Notes: generated by a model not told the origin, from the letters alone. DNA of 64,000 bases from Candidatus Gallacutalibacter stercoravium (GCA_018716975.1 DVJE01000007.1:1-64000); one strand, 5' to 3'; positions 53,463 through 62,898 are shown, numbered from the stretch's first letter. Numbers and translations: made by a program.

Positions 53463-54377
53463 ATGTATTATTTAGAAAATGGTCAACTGATTTTGCAGCA
53501 AGTCTCGCATCCCAATTGGGCGGAAGAAACCATGGTGGACGTGCTTAGCAAGGCGGAAGCATTGGAATCCATGGAAGAAATGCACCAGCATTTGTTGAGA
53601 AAAGCTTTTCAAAGCGACGCTATTCGCCTAGAAATTTATAAAGATGCTGATCTGTTCTGCTTAAAACCGTTTAAATTAAAGCATCCGGCCGTACCCGCCG
53701 ATCCGTTTTATTTACTGGTGCAAAAAAAACGGCTGTATATCATCTGCGATGATTCTGAAGTGGGAGGCACGCTGCTCAAACACATCCAAAAAGAAACTGT
53801 GCCTAAAACTTGCCTCGGGCAACTCATTTGCCTTATTATCGAACATATAACCGAAAGGGATATGGAATATCTAGAACATTTTGAAAATCGGCTGGCAACT
53901 TTAGAAGACGATATTATCCTGAACCGTAAGCAGGGGCAAAACTATGTGCAAATCATTATTGCCATGCGCAAAGGGTTGCTGATGTTAAAACGCTATTATG
54001 AACAGCTATTAAACATATTCGACGGAGTAGAAGAAAACGATAATCAATTGTTTGATAAACAGGCCTTGCGGTTTTTTAAGATATCTCGTGGACGCATTGC
54101 CCGTTTATATCACAATGTTTTGAGCCAATGCGACTATATTGCTCAAATCCGTGAAGCTTACCAATCTGAGGTGGACATCAATTTAAACACAACCATGAAA
54201 ATTTTCACAGTGGTGACTACCGTCTTTTTTCCATTAACTTTAATCGCTGGGTGGTACGGAATGAATTTGCAAATGCCGGAGTACGCCTCTCCCGCTTCTT
54301 ATCCCATCGTTATAGGCATAAGCATTTTAGTGGTGGCAGTCACCCTAGTCGTTTTTAAACGGCGCAAATGGTTTTAG
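53463..54377 (+). CDS. corA: CorA family magnesium transporter
   Basis: The 304-residue protein ends with two helices separated by the YGMN loop (GWYGMNLQMPE near 268), the CorA selectivity motif, and a basic tail KRRKWF. The cytoplasmic N-terminal half is mostly long helices, including a coiled stretch at about 150-240. CorA forms a pentameric Mg2+ (or Co2+) channel. Some Zn/other divalent transporters share the motif, so the ion is likely but not certain. AAAGGAG lies before the ATG. It stands alone. Confidence 0.92.
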   Translation: MYYLENGQLILQQVSHPNWAEETMVDVLSKAEALESMEEMHQHLLRKAFQSDAIRLEIYKDADLFCLKPFKLKHPAVPADPFYLLVQKKRLYIICDDSEVGGTLLKHIQKETVPKTCLGQLICLIIEHITERDMEYLEHFENRLATLEDDIILNRKQGQNYVQIIIAMRKGLLMLKRYYEQLLNIFDGVEENDNQLFDKQALRFFKISRGRIARLYHNVLSQCDYIAQIREAYQSEVDINLNTTMKIFTVVTTVFFPLTLIAGWYGMNLQMPEYASPASYPIVIGISILVVAVTLVVFKRRKWF

Positions 54378-54432
54378 CCTGCGCTACACTGACGCGCCGT
54401 TACAAAAGAATATCTTTATTATGAGCTGCCGG

Positions 54433-55386
54433 CTATAGCCGCAGTCCTCGATAAGTTTCCTTTAAGGTATGACAAGAAAGGCCGAATTGTTGCAATTCTT
54501 CTTCGGTTAAATAAAGCGTCAGTACCCGGCGGATGCCTTCTCTACCCACCACGCAAGGCACGCCTACGTAAACGTCCGATTGGCCATATTCCCCACGCAG
54601 CATGGCCGACACCGTCAGCACGCTGTTTTCATCGCCGAACACCGCCCGTGTGATGCGAACCAAAGCCATGCCGATCCCATAATAAGTGGCCTGCTTGGCT
54701 TGAATAATTTTTTGCGCAGCCTGCCGCACCTGCCGGCTGATATCTTCCAAATCTTCTAGGCAAAACCGCCCGTCGGAGCTGCCGCAAATATCCAGTACCG
54801 CTTTGGTTGCCAGCATGGCCTGAGACCAGGGCACAAATTCACTGTCGCCGTGTTCCCCCATAACGTAGGCGTGCATATTGCGGGGATCGACCGAAAAATA
54901 TTCCCCCAATAGATAGCGAAGCCTTGCCGTATCCAACGCGGTTCCCGTTCCCAATACCCGCGTGCTGTCAAAACCCGAAAGCTTATGCGCAATATGGGTC
55001 ATAATATCCACCGGATTGGTAGCCACCACGATAATACCGCCAAAGCCCGATTGCCGAAGCGGCTCCATAATGGTGCGAAACACCGCCGCATTGCGGGAGA
55101 GCAAATCCAGCCGGGATTCTCCCGGTTTTTGCGCCACCCCTGCGCTAATCACTGCCAGATCAGCGTCTTTACAATCGGAATAATCACCGGCATAAATTTT
55201 CATATTGGCAGGCGCAAAGGCCAAGCCGTGGTTTAAATCCATGGCTTCCCCTTGGGCGCGTTTCTGATCCAGATCGATAAGAACCAGCTCGTTGCATACC
55301 GCCTGGTTTACCAAAGCGTACGCATAGCTCATCCCCACCATACCGGTTCCAATCAACACCACTTTTCGTAAATCCGCTTTCATCAT
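54433..55386 (-). CDS. ldh: L-lactate dehydrogenase
   Basis: The 317-residue NAD-dependent enzyme interconverts pyruvate and lactate. It has the Rossmann motif GTGMVGMSYAYAL near 13, ISAGVAQKPGESR with the Gln that marks lactate rather than malate specificity, VATNPVDIMTH, and the catalytic His in MGEHGDSE near 182. The frame opens at 55452, but GAGGGAG seven bases before the ATG at 55386 gives the standard start. That ribosome binding site lies in a long hairpin (55387-55448), pointing to control of translation. Confidence 0.96.
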   Translation of the reverse strand: MMKADLRKVVLIGTGMVGMSYAYALVNQAVCNELVLIDLDQKRAQGEAMDLNHGLAFAPANMKIYAGDYSDCKDADLAVISAGVAQKPGESRLDLLSRNAAVFRTIMEPLRQSGFGGIIVVATNPVDIMTHIAHKLSGFDSTRVLGTGTALDTARLRYLLGEYFSVDPRNMHAYVMGEHGDSEFVPWSQAMLATKAVLDICGSSDGRFCLEDLEDISRQVRQAAQKIIQAKQATYYGIGMALVRITRAVFGDENSVLTVSAMLRGEYGQSDVYVGVPCVVGREGIRRVLTLYLTEEELQQFGLSCHTLKETYRGLRL

Positions 55387-55448
55387 ATATTTTCTCCCTC
55401 TTTTCAAAAAGCCTTTTTTGCTTTTATTGCCCAAGAAGGAGAAAATAT
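55387..55448 (-). promoter_or_regulatory. Hairpin covering the ldh ribosome binding site
   Basis: On the minus strand the arm 55448-55433 pairs with 55402-55387 over 16 consecutive bp with one G-U pair; a smaller AAAAGC/GCTTTT hairpin fills the loop. The 3' arm ends at the base just before the ldh ATG and contains the GAGGGAG ribosome binding site. No T run follows, so it is not a terminator. It should hide the ribosome binding site unless opened. Confidence 0.7.
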
Positions 55449-55463
55449 ACATGAAAGCCCGCT

Positions 55464-56636
55464 TTAACCCAGAGCCAGTTCTCCTAAAAAAATACGTTCC
55501 AGCACCACAGCAGAAGCTCCCAGCAACGGCGCCAAGGTGCTAAAAGGCGATGTGACGACTGGAATATGTACAAACCCTGAGGCCAAAACCCTGCGGTTCA
55601 CCTCCTCTTGCACATAAGCAACATACGGCTGCCCCAGCAACGCGCCTTCATGCCCCAAAATAACCACTTGTGGATCGAACAAGTTGCACAGATTGGAAAG
55701 GCCCACCACAAAAGGTTCCAAACGTTCTTTCAGCCACTGAGCATAAGCTGTTTCTTGCCGGCACAGTGCGCATAATTCGGCAAATCCACTGATTTTGCGT
55801 TGGAACTTTTCTTCAAACCCCTGCAAAAGCATCGGAACGCTCAAAAAGGTTTCTAAACAGCCGCGGTTACCGCAGTGACAAAGCGGGCCCTGTCTATCCA
55901 CTACAATATGGCCCAGCTCGCCGGCAAAACCACCGGCTCCCTCCAGCAACCGGTCGTGTACCATCAACCCGGCGCCAATACCGTTGGTTAATCCTACATA
56001 AGCGAAGTCGGCGTGGCCACGGCCGGCGCCAAAATATTTTTCCGCCAGAACGGCGGCGTTCATATCGTTTTGAACAAATACCGGGCAGCAAACATTTTTT
56101 TCAATCGCCCGTTTTATTGAAAAATCTGTAATGCCGAAAAAATTGGGGGGATTTAAAAGCACGCCTTGTTCCAAGTGCAAAGGCCCAATTGACGCAACCC
56201 CTATTCCCGCAACGGGGCGCTTCACCCCTTGCAGCAAAACAGACAGCAGCCGCCCTAATTTTTGTTCCAGTGTGTTGCTTGTTTCTTCCGTTAGCGGAAT
56301 ACTGTGCATCCCCAAAGTGGATAAATGCATATCGGTAACAACCCCGCTGCAATAATCCCGCGATAACCAGATGCCGATAACCACCGGAGAGGTTTGAGAA
56401 AATTGCAGCAGCACCGGCTTGCGGCCCGGCAGCTTTTGGCCGCTTTCACTCTGCTGAGCCGATACCAGGCCTTGCTCCAAAAACTCATTAATAATGTTTG
56501 AAATTGTCATTTTGGTTAAATTGGTTTGTTGGGTTAATTGTACCCGCGAAACACCCTTATGCTGCGCCAGATATTGCAAAACCGTTAGCCTATTAAGCCG
56601 TTTTACATCTGCCCCATTGATTCCTGCCGGTTTCAT
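55464..56636 (-). CDS. ROK family transcriptional regulator (NagC/XylR-like)
   Basis: The 390-residue protein begins with a winged helix (VSRVQLTQQTNLTKMTISNIINEFLEQGLV, residues about 29-58) and continues with a ROK sugar-kinase-like domain: FVQNDMNAAVLAEKYFGAG near 190, and the zinc motif GELGHIVV...CHCGNRGCLE near 245-270. It is a sugar-responsive repressor like XylR. GGAGGGG lies seven bases before the ATG. It precedes ldh by 77 bases on the same strand, so it may share a transcript or act on the ldh leader region. The ligand is unknown. Confidence 0.92.
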   Translation of the reverse strand: MKPAGINGADVKRLNRLTVLQYLAQHKGVSRVQLTQQTNLTKMTISNIINEFLEQGLVSAQQSESGQKLPGRKPVLLQFSQTSPVVIGIWLSRDYCSGVVTDMHLSTLGMHSIPLTEETSNTLEQKLGRLLSVLLQGVKRPVAGIGVASIGPLHLEQGVLLNPPNFFGITDFSIKRAIEKNVCCPVFVQNDMNAAVLAEKYFGAGRGHADFAYVGLTNGIGAGLMVHDRLLEGAGGFAGELGHIVVDRQGPLCHCGNRGCLETFLSVPMLLQGFEEKFQRKISGFAELCALCRQETAYAQWLKERLEPFVVGLSNLCNLFDPQVVILGHEGALLGQPYVAYVQEEVNRRVLASGFVHIPVVTSPFSTLAPLLGASAVVLERIFLGELALG

Positions 56637-56689
56637 CTTCTTTCCCCTCCTTTATCGAAGTCGCGGTATTTATTATTGTCAAAAATTTA

Positions 56690-56830
56690 TGAAAATCATC
56701 TGCTGGCAAAAAGCGTGCCGGTCTCTCTGGGAGAGCTGTTTTCCGTGTGCTAAGTAGTGTTCTCACTAGGGAAACTGGGCCGTACCCTGAAGAGGGCGCA
56801 AGCGAAGTGATCGAAAGCGGTTGTGCACAC
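56690..56830. other. Hairpin-rich non-coding segment of unknown class
   Basis: Within about 140 bases lie TAGTG/CACTA (56755-56768), CCCT/AGGG (56785-56796), a GCAA-loop hairpin near 56797-56804, GTGTGC (56745-56750) matching GCACAC (56825-56830), and CTCTC/GAGAG near 56722-56735. A perfect TATAAT lies on the minus strand at 56836-56831. On the plus strand several loops are of the GNRA type. It matches no RNA class that I can name. No ORF in it looks real. Confidence 0.35.
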
Positions 56831-56921
56831 ATTATACCACATTCCTACCATATTGCCTATACCGGTAACACCTACCGGTTTTTCTTGCATTTTTGGTGTT
56901 AGACATTTGTCTTTTATACAT

Positions 56922-56966
56922 AAAAGCTTGGAACGCCCTCCGCAAGAAAGGCGTTCCAAGCTTTTT
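56922..56966. terminator. Bidirectional hairpin terminator
   Basis: AAAAGCTTGGAACGCC (56922-56937) pairs with GGCGTTCCAAGCTTTT (56950-56965) over 16 bp. T runs on both sides suit termination in either direction. It lies in the gap before the ROK gene. Confidence 0.8.
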
Positions 56967-56967
56967 A

Positions 56968-57167
56968 GACATAGAATAGGCTTTTTGCGCAAGCCGTTTG
57001 GTCTGACTGCACTCCACCTTTTCTTCAAAGGTTTCTCTTTTTGCTGCTTCTAACGGCGTTTCATCATCTTCACTACCTCCTGCTATGGAATTACCATTGG
57101 CCGGAATCGGCACGATGAAACACGCAGTAAAAAGGAGAGGCGTCAATGATTCGATACGGTAATGCAA
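56968..57167 (-). pseudogene. Possible Nudix hydrolase remnant
   Basis: A minus-strand frame contains GGSEDDETPLEAAKRETFEE, which follows the Nudix box pattern G-x5-E-x7-RE-x2-EE (the last conserved glycine is missing). The part before it is too short for the N-terminal strands, and the frame soon runs into a terminator hairpin. AGGAG upstream is not well placed. I read it as the relic of a Nudix gene with internal deletions. The rest of the 57168-57330 stretch shows nothing. Confidence 0.3.
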
Positions 57168-57330
57168 GTATTTGAAAAACTGCTCTTATTCTAATCCCCT
57201 ACAAAATCCATCAAACATTATAGTGATTTCATTACGCAAAGAAATTGATTCTACTATTTTTATTCAATGGTAATTCCTCAATAGAATTCCTTTTACTTAC
57301 AATTCAATCATTGCAAAGATTACAAAAACA

Positions 57331-57364
57331 AAGGGAGACCTCTTCCCTGCGAAGCGTCTCCCTT
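57331..57364 (-). terminator. Terminator after the GH106-like gene
   Basis: AAGGGAGAC (57331-57339) and GTCTCCCTT (57356-57364) form a 9-bp stem; TGTTTTTG follows on the minus strand. It lies 33 bases after the glycoside hydrolase stop. Confidence 0.8.
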
Positions 57365-57396
57365 ATAGAGAAAATTTATCTGTTTTTATTGCCTCT

Positions 57397-60300
57397 TTAT
57401 TCTACGCGAAACAGCTTGGGCGAAATAAGGACACCGCAAGGGGTGATTTGGTACTCATAGCTGAAAGCAGATCCCTGTGTGCGCCATGCGTCCGGGCCGC
57501 ACCAGGTTACCTCTTGGCAGCTATGTACGGCGCCAAAGGCGTTAATTCTGCTGCCAAAAGCGGTAATATCCAAATTATGGCGGCCATTTAAGTTACCCAG
57601 CTCTACACGATAGGGAGAGAACACCGGGCAACCTACCGTGTTGCCATCCAGTTCTACTTTCACCAACGGCGCGCGGTATTTTGTAGCATCCAGCTGATAT
57701 TCACCCGGCTCTACATCCAACACGCAGTGGTAGGTAACATTTCCGGCGTAGAAGGGCAAGCCCTGCACAGTCCAATCTCCAAAGGCCAGTTCGCGCACCG
57801 GTTCGGTCAATTCTGCGTTGGCGCCTGCCACAGTTACGCCGAAATCACCCAACAGATAGCACCACTCTACATTGGTTGCTGGGCCATAAGGCATTTCTAG
57901 CACCAAAGTATTCTCTCCCTGCTGGATTTCCGGCAAGGGCAGGGTGCGAATGGCTTCATCGGTAAACCATCCATCCGATTCAGAGGAAACCGGCTGGCCG
58001 TTAAATGTAATTTTCATCCATTCAGGACGTTCTACCGCCAATTTTACCCCTTGCAGCGGAATCTGCGAGGTAATGGTGTAGCGCAAACGCAAAACGTGCT
58101 CCGCCTGATTTTCGCCGCGCATCGTCCACGGCTGCGGGAATGCCGCCATCTTCAGCGGATAACCCAACTCTTCGCGCAGAATATTATCTACCCGTAGCGT
58201 TTCTTCCCTATCGCGCCATGCTCCGTCATCCAACTGGTATTGCGCCTGATCCAGCAACAGTACGTTGGGCTCGCTGAGGGTTACCGGCACCTTATTTTTC
58301 CAGTCGTCAACCTGTTTTCTGGATTTCTTGACCGCGCAGGCCTGAGCCTCATCCGCTTTGCCAGGCTCCAAACGCAACAGCAGGCTGTCGTGCTCATAAA
58401 AAGTATAACGCAAAACGGTTTTTCCATCTTGCACTTGGGCGGCGCAAGGCTGGACTTCACCGGTTAATGTGTTCCACACCACTGGCTTGTACTCGCCCTC
58501 TAGTGTGATAACCACCGGTTGCGCATGGGGAATATCCTGCTCATCAGGCGTTTTGCCGTTAGCCAAAAACAGCCATTTTCCATCCGGCTCTTCACGCATC
58601 TGATAAATGATGTTTTCGGTCCTGCGGCCATCCTGCCTGCGGATATCCAATTCCCTCTGGGGTTCCAGCGCCGTCAGTAAATCTGTCTTTTGGAAGGGAA
58701 TGCACACGCAATTGGCAGCCAAACGCTTGGCTCCGTCATCGGGTGCTGCGTCTACTAAGTAAGGCAAGTCGCCCATAAAGATAACCTTGCCGCCCGCTTT
58801 TGCAAAGGCTTCTAGCCTTTCTAACGTAGAACGGCGAATAGTGTGGCAACCGGGCACAACCACCACATCGTATTTCATATCACCCACGCGGAAAACATTT
58901 TCTTCTTTCACTTCGCTTTGGCCGGGCAACAAAGATTCTGAAATAAAGTCAAAATCAAGCAGCCCAAACAGCAGCCATTCGATCACATCGGAGAATTGCT
59001 GCTCTAAGCGCTCACGAACGTCGGCTGTTTGCTGAGACGGTCCAAAATGGATCCAATAGCTCTCTACCGGGTGGATAACGCCAATGCGCACATGGGGTTT
59101 ACCGCTGGTAAGCGCCGTATTGAGGCGGGCGAAATGATCCTCTATCAGGCCGTATTCGCGATACCAGGGGGATTGATAGAATATGGAGGCGGGATAGTCG
59201 CGCTTTGCTTCCCCTTCCATGCTGGCCCAAGACAAGTGGTGCACACGCGTGGTAACGCCCAAGGCCGCTTGCCAGTCGCCGGCCAGTTTGTGGGAACGGA
59301 AATCAAAATTCCAATTGGTTACCCCATACAGTTCGCTGGTCACACCAGGGCAATTATATTGATGGGAAGCGCTCTGCGCTTGTTTAGCGGTGGAATATTC
59401 TCGGCGATCGCACAGCATGTCAATACCCGGCAAAGTAAAGCTGCGGTAAGAACGCATGGTATCGCCCAACGCACAGGTCTGCGATTGCAAAGTGGGTTCT
59501 TCCATCATGTGGCCGGTCAAGAGTAAGCCGTGCTCTTTGCACCAGCCGCCCACCGTATCGGCAAACGCGCTGGCAAAGCGTTCTGCGATATGATCATGAA
59601 AATGATAACGGGTTACCGAAACAGCGCCGTCTGGCAGCTCCCAAAATACTTCGGGCAATTTATCCAAAAAGCTCTCGCCGTACTGCTGCTGGTAGGTTTG
59701 TTCAAAATCGTCGGTATACGGCACGATTACTTCTTTTTTCTCATCGGCAAAGCCCAGCGTGGTTTTGTGAGAGAACTGCGGTTCATCGGTAAAAATGGCG
59801 GGAATTGTTTTGCCGAATTCATCGCCCAATACGTCATAGTATTTTTCGTGTGTGGTTTCAATAAAGCGCTCTATGGCTTTTTTATTCAGGGTGTCCACAT
59901 ATGTTTGGTTGTTATACCACGGATTTTCCAAAGAAAGCTCCAGATAAGCATACCAAACGTTTTCGCCTGTTTCTCCATCCTGCAAACGCCGGTAGCTCTG
60001 CAAAAAGCCGTCTTTCAGCTGAATATCATACCGGGCAAGCAGACGGGCATGCTCACGATCAAAATCAGAGCGGTCGTTGGTCACTTTTTTACCGCCGTTT
60101 GCGCGTTGCTCTTGGCTAAAGGGTGAAAAAGCCAAGCAGCGGCTGCGATACTGCACGTCTTTCGTTACCAAGCCGCCTGCAAAGCCAGAGGGCCAGCGAT
60201 CCTCGTCATACAGCCAGGCCAACATTTTTTCGTCCTTTGCTTTTTGGACGCAAGCCTTGACGATATCCAAAAATTCATCGCTCATATACTCGGTGTCTAA

Positions 60301-60471
60301 ACCGGTGCGGCAATGCATATGAAAACCGCCCAAGCCCATTTGCTTAAAATACTCTACCTGACGCACCATCGTTTCTTTGTCCAGCTTGCAGTTCCACGCC
60401 CAGAAAGGCGCCCCGCGGTACTGAGAAGGTGGGTTGCGAAAGGTTGCTGCGAAATTTTCTTCCATTTGCAT
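57397..60471 (-). CDS. GH106-like glycoside hydrolase (alpha-L-rhamnosidase-type)
   Basis: The 1024-residue cytoplasmic-looking protein (no signal peptide) starts with YRGAPFWAWNCKLDKETMVRQVEYF and GGFHMHCRTGLDTEYMSDEF, very like the opening of GH106 alpha-L-rhamnosidases. The TIM barrel follows to about 560, with TDEPQF near 230 and TSELYGVTNWNF as possible acid residues; C-terminal beta domains from about 720 resemble a carbohydrate-binding galactose-type fold. The substrate is not certain. AAAGGAG lies 4 bases before the ATG. It is encoded next to a DeoR regulator and an MFS transporter. Confidence 0.7.
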   Translation of the reverse strand: MQMEENFAATFRNPPSQYRGAPFWAWNCKLDKETMVRQVEYFKQMGLGGFHMHCRTGLDTEYMSDEFLDIVKACVQKAKDEKMLAWLYDEDRWPSGFAGGLVTKDVQYRSRCLAFSPFSQEQRANGGKKVTNDRSDFDREHARLLARYDIQLKDGFLQSYRRLQDGETGENVWYAYLELSLENPWYNNQTYVDTLNKKAIERFIETTHEKYYDVLGDEFGKTIPAIFTDEPQFSHKTTLGFADEKKEVIVPYTDDFEQTYQQQYGESFLDKLPEVFWELPDGAVSVTRYHFHDHIAERFASAFADTVGGWCKEHGLLLTGHMMEEPTLQSQTCALGDTMRSYRSFTLPGIDMLCDRREYSTAKQAQSASHQYNCPGVTSELYGVTNWNFDFRSHKLAGDWQAALGVTTRVHHLSWASMEGEAKRDYPASIFYQSPWYREYGLIEDHFARLNTALTSGKPHVRIGVIHPVESYWIHFGPSQQTADVRERLEQQFSDVIEWLLFGLLDFDFISESLLPGQSEVKEENVFRVGDMKYDVVVVPGCHTIRRSTLERLEAFAKAGGKVIFMGDLPYLVDAAPDDGAKRLAANCVCIPFQKTDLLTALEPQRELDIRRQDGRRTENIIYQMREEPDGKWLFLANGKTPDEQDIPHAQPVVITLEGEYKPVVWNTLTGEVQPCAAQVQDGKTVLRYTFYEHDSLLLRLEPGKADEAQACAVKKSRKQVDDWKNKVPVTLSEPNVLLLDQAQYQLDDGAWRDREETLRVDNILREELGYPLKMAAFPQPWTMRGENQAEHVLRLRYTITSQIPLQGVKLAVERPEWMKITFNGQPVSSESDGWFTDEAIRTLPLPEIQQGENTLVLEMPYGPATNVEWCYLLGDFGVTVAGANAELTEPVRELAFGDWTVQGLPFYAGNVTYHCVLDVEPGEYQLDATKYRAPLVKVELDGNTVGCPVFSPYRVELGNLNGRHNLDITAFGSRINAFGAVHSCQEVTWCGPDAWRTQGSAFSYEYQITPCGVLISPKLFRVE

Positions 60472-60564
60472 TTAGCTCCTTTCCCGATTCGGTATAGCAG
60501 GATTTTCATAGGTTTTGGGAGACTTTGCGCCATAAGCAACAAAATAAGGCGCTATTTTGCCTAT

Positions 60565-60593
60565 ATTATAGAGAGCAAATACAAAAAAAACAA
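60565..60593 (-). promoter_or_regulatory. Promoter of the GH106-like gene
   Basis: Minus strand TTGTTT (60593-60588), 17 bases, TATAAT (60570-60565). It overlaps the deoR terminator, so the GH gene is transcribed separately. Confidence 0.6.
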
Positions 60594-60623
60594 GGACGAA
60601 AACTGGCTAAATTTACGTCCTTG
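60588..60623 (-). terminator. Terminator after the DeoR gene
   Basis: CAAGGACG (60591-60598) pairs with CGTCCTTG (60616-60623); eight T follow on the minus strand. It lies 30 bases after the DeoR stop. Confidence 0.78.
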
Positions 60624-60653
60624 TTTTTGTAAAAAGCAAACGATAGCATCCGT

Positions 60654-61418
60654 TTACTGGTTAACTATTTCAATTCCTTCCAGGCGGTAGCGTTCCAGCA
60701 CCGCCGGATTGAGCTTGGAATCGGTAATAATCAGGTTAAGCCGGTTTAAATCGCACACTTTTACCAAAGAGGCGGTATCAAACTTACTGCTGTCGGCCAG
60801 CAAAATCACTTCTTGCGCAATGGACATCATCTTTTTTTTCACGGCTATCAGGCCAAAACCATAATCGGTTAACCCTTCGCGCAACGATATGCCGCTAGCG
60901 CTTAAAAACAGCGTGTCCATACAAAAGCCCGCCAAGTCATTTTGGGCAAGCTCCCCCTCTGTAGCAAGCTCGCTGCCCAACACCACGCCGCCGGTTAAAA
61001 TAACAGTATAATTTTCCACCTCGCTTAACTCAGAGGCAATAAGCAAAGAATTGGTTAATACCGTCAGCTTAGCAACTTTTTTCTTTAATACCCGGGCCAA
61101 TTCAAGATTGGTGGTGCTGGCTTCCAGCAAGATGGACTGCCCCTCTTGCACATAACGGGCCGCTATTTCGGCGATTTCTGTTTTTTCTGCGGTATACGCC
61201 TCTGAACGCATCCGGTAATCCAACTGGCGGCCGTCGGTGCGCTCCAGCACCGCACCGCCATGCACTCGTTTGAGCATCCCCTGCCCTTCCATATATTCCA
61301 AATCCCGGCGCACCGTTTCCACCGAAACGCCAAACAATCCCACTAATTCTGAAACCCGCACGGAATTTTGCGCTTGCAGCATTGCCGATATTCTTTCATA
61401 ACGATCGTGTGGCAGCAA
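60654..61418 (-). CDS. DeoR family transcriptional regulator
   Basis: The 254-residue protein begins with the DeoR helix-turn-helix (RYERISAMLQAQNSVRVSELVGLFGVSVETVRRDLEYME), followed by a sugar-phosphate-isomerase-like effector domain ending with DSSKF and ITDSKLNP. The frame opens at 61475, but the GGGGGGAG ribosome binding site fits a TTG at 61418 six bases later. It is divergent from the MFS transporter and probably represses it, with a phosphorylated sugar as inducer. Its terminator separates it from the GH gene downstream. Confidence 0.9.
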   Translation of the reverse strand: MLPHDRYERISAMLQAQNSVRVSELVGLFGVSVETVRRDLEYMEGQGMLKRVHGGAVLERTDGRQLDYRMRSEAYTAEKTEIAEIAARYVQEGQSILLEASTTNLELARVLKKKVAKLTVLTNSLLIASELSEVENYTVILTGGVVLGSELATEGELAQNDLAGFCMDTLFLSASGISLREGLTDYGFGLIAVKKKMMSIAQEVILLADSSKFDTASLVKVCDLNRLNLIITDSKLNPAVLERYRLEGIEIVNQ

Positions 61419-61518
61419 AAGGCACTCCCCCCTATTCTTAATTTTTATTATACTGGGTAATCGTGCAAAAAACAATTTGTAATTATGTGGTTTTTTAAGC
61501 TTTTATTTGTGTTTTGTA

Positions 61519-61547
61519 TTGATATAAGTTTATTTATGTGCTATTAT
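61519..61547 (+). promoter_or_regulatory. Promoter of the MFS transporter gene
   Basis: TTGATA (61519-61524), 17 bases, TATTAT (61542-61547). Transcription should start near 61554, so the earlier ATG at 61546 is not usable. The region between it and deoR is AT-rich and may hold the DeoR operator. Confidence 0.75.
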
Positions 61548-61605
61548 GTGGGAACAATTTGGAGATTACATATTTTCTTATACTGAACACAGAAAGGGCA
61601 CCGCT

Positions 61606-62898
61606 ATGGCACAACATACCACCGCTATGACGGGCGGTAAAAAATTAGACGACAAAGCCGGTATCTTGCTCTTCTTTGGTATCTGTTGGTTAACCTATTT
61701 TGGAACTTACCTTGGGCGGCTGAACTTTTCGGCGGCAATGGCCGAAATGATAGCGGCTGAAGGAATGTCTAAGGCACAGCTCGGGATGGTAGGAAGCGGT
61801 TTTTTCTTTGGGTATGGCATAGGGCAACTGATAAACGGCTGGCTGGGTGACAGACTCAACGCGCGGCGCTTGGTGTTTTTTGGCATTTTCACATCCAGCT
61901 TAATGAACTTACTGATGGGCTTTGCTTCTTCTTATCACTTTATGCTGCTGTTGTGGAGCATAAACGGCATTGTGCAATCCTCCGTGTGGTCCCCCATGCT
62001 GCGCCTTTGCTCCGACCTGTTGACAAAAGCCCAATGCACCAAAACCTGCGTCAATTTAGCCACAACTGTTCCTATTGGTACACTGGCCGCCTATTTGTTG
62101 GCCACCTTAGCTATTGCGGCCTCCGGCTGGCGTATGGTATTCTATAGTAGCGGGGCATGCCTGTTTTTCATTTCTGCACTTTGGTTGCTTGGCACCGGCC
62201 GGTTGGAAAAACGCGCCCAGCGTATTGGCGTGCTGGAGGAAGAAGCTCAGCTTGATGCACAAGCACAGCATAATCCTACCCGTGCAATAACGTGCAAAGT
62301 GATGTTGCTTGCTTCGGGCATTGTGTGGATAGGATGTGCCGCCTTATTACACGGCATTGTGAAAGATTCGGTCACCACATGGGCCCCCACCTATTTAACG
62401 GAACTGTTTGGCACCGACGCTATCACCTCTATTTTGTTAACCATGGTACTGCCGGTGGTGAACCTGGCGGGAGTATATGCGGCCTCCTTTGTCAACCGGC
62501 GGTTTGTGCACAATGAGATGGCTACCTCCGCCGTCTTTTTTGCCGTTACTTTGTTGGCTTTGGGCGCCTTGATTTTATTTGGCAGAAACAGCATCGGGCT
62601 ATCTATTGCTTTATTAGCGGTTGTAACCTCTGCGATGCTGGGCATCAACACACTGATAGTAACCCTGGTGCCCCTTCGCTTTCAAAAGCTCGGCAAGGTA
62701 TCCACCATGACGGGCGGACTTAACTGCCTTACCTACCTTGGCAGCACCATTTCTAGCTATGGGGTAGGGCTAATTGCGCAGCAACAAGGCTGGAGCATTG
62801 TTCAGCTGTGCTGGTTGGGGCTGGCGCTTATGGGCATTGTTTCTTGCATTTTTGCCGCTTATTTATGGCAGCGTTTTTGCCGCAGGCTGGATACATAA
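61606..62898 (+). CDS. MFS transporter, organophosphate:phosphate-antiporter-like
   Basis: The 430-residue protein has about 12 helices and the MFS loop motif GWLGDRLNARRLV between helices 2 and 3. The start YLGRLNFSAAMAEMIAAEG and WSPMLRLCSDLL resemble the GlpT/UhpT (OPA) group, which exchanges sugar or glycerol phosphates for phosphate. AAAGGG lies seven bases before the ATG at 61606. A PHP phosphoesterase follows 113 bases later, fitting a phosphorylated substrate. The exact substrate is unknown. Confidence 0.85.
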   Translation: MAQHTTAMTGGKKLDDKAGILLFFGICWLTYFGTYLGRLNFSAAMAEMIAAEGMSKAQLGMVGSGFFFGYGIGQLINGWLGDRLNARRLVFFGIFTSSLMNLLMGFASSYHFMLLLWSINGIVQSSVWSPMLRLCSDLLTKAQCTKTCVNLATTVPIGTLAAYLLATLAIAASGWRMVFYSSGACLFFISALWLLGTGRLEKRAQRIGVLEEEAQLDAQAQHNPTRAITCKVMLLASGIVWIGCAALLHGIVKDSVTTWAPTYLTELFGTDAITSILLTMVLPVVNLAGVYAASFVNRRFVHNEMATSAVFFAVTLLALGALILFGRNSIGLSIALLAVVTSAMLGINTLIVTLVPLRFQKLGKVSTMTGGLNCLTYLGSTISSYGVGLIAQQQGWSIVQLCWLGLALMGIVSCIFAAYLWQRFCRRLDT

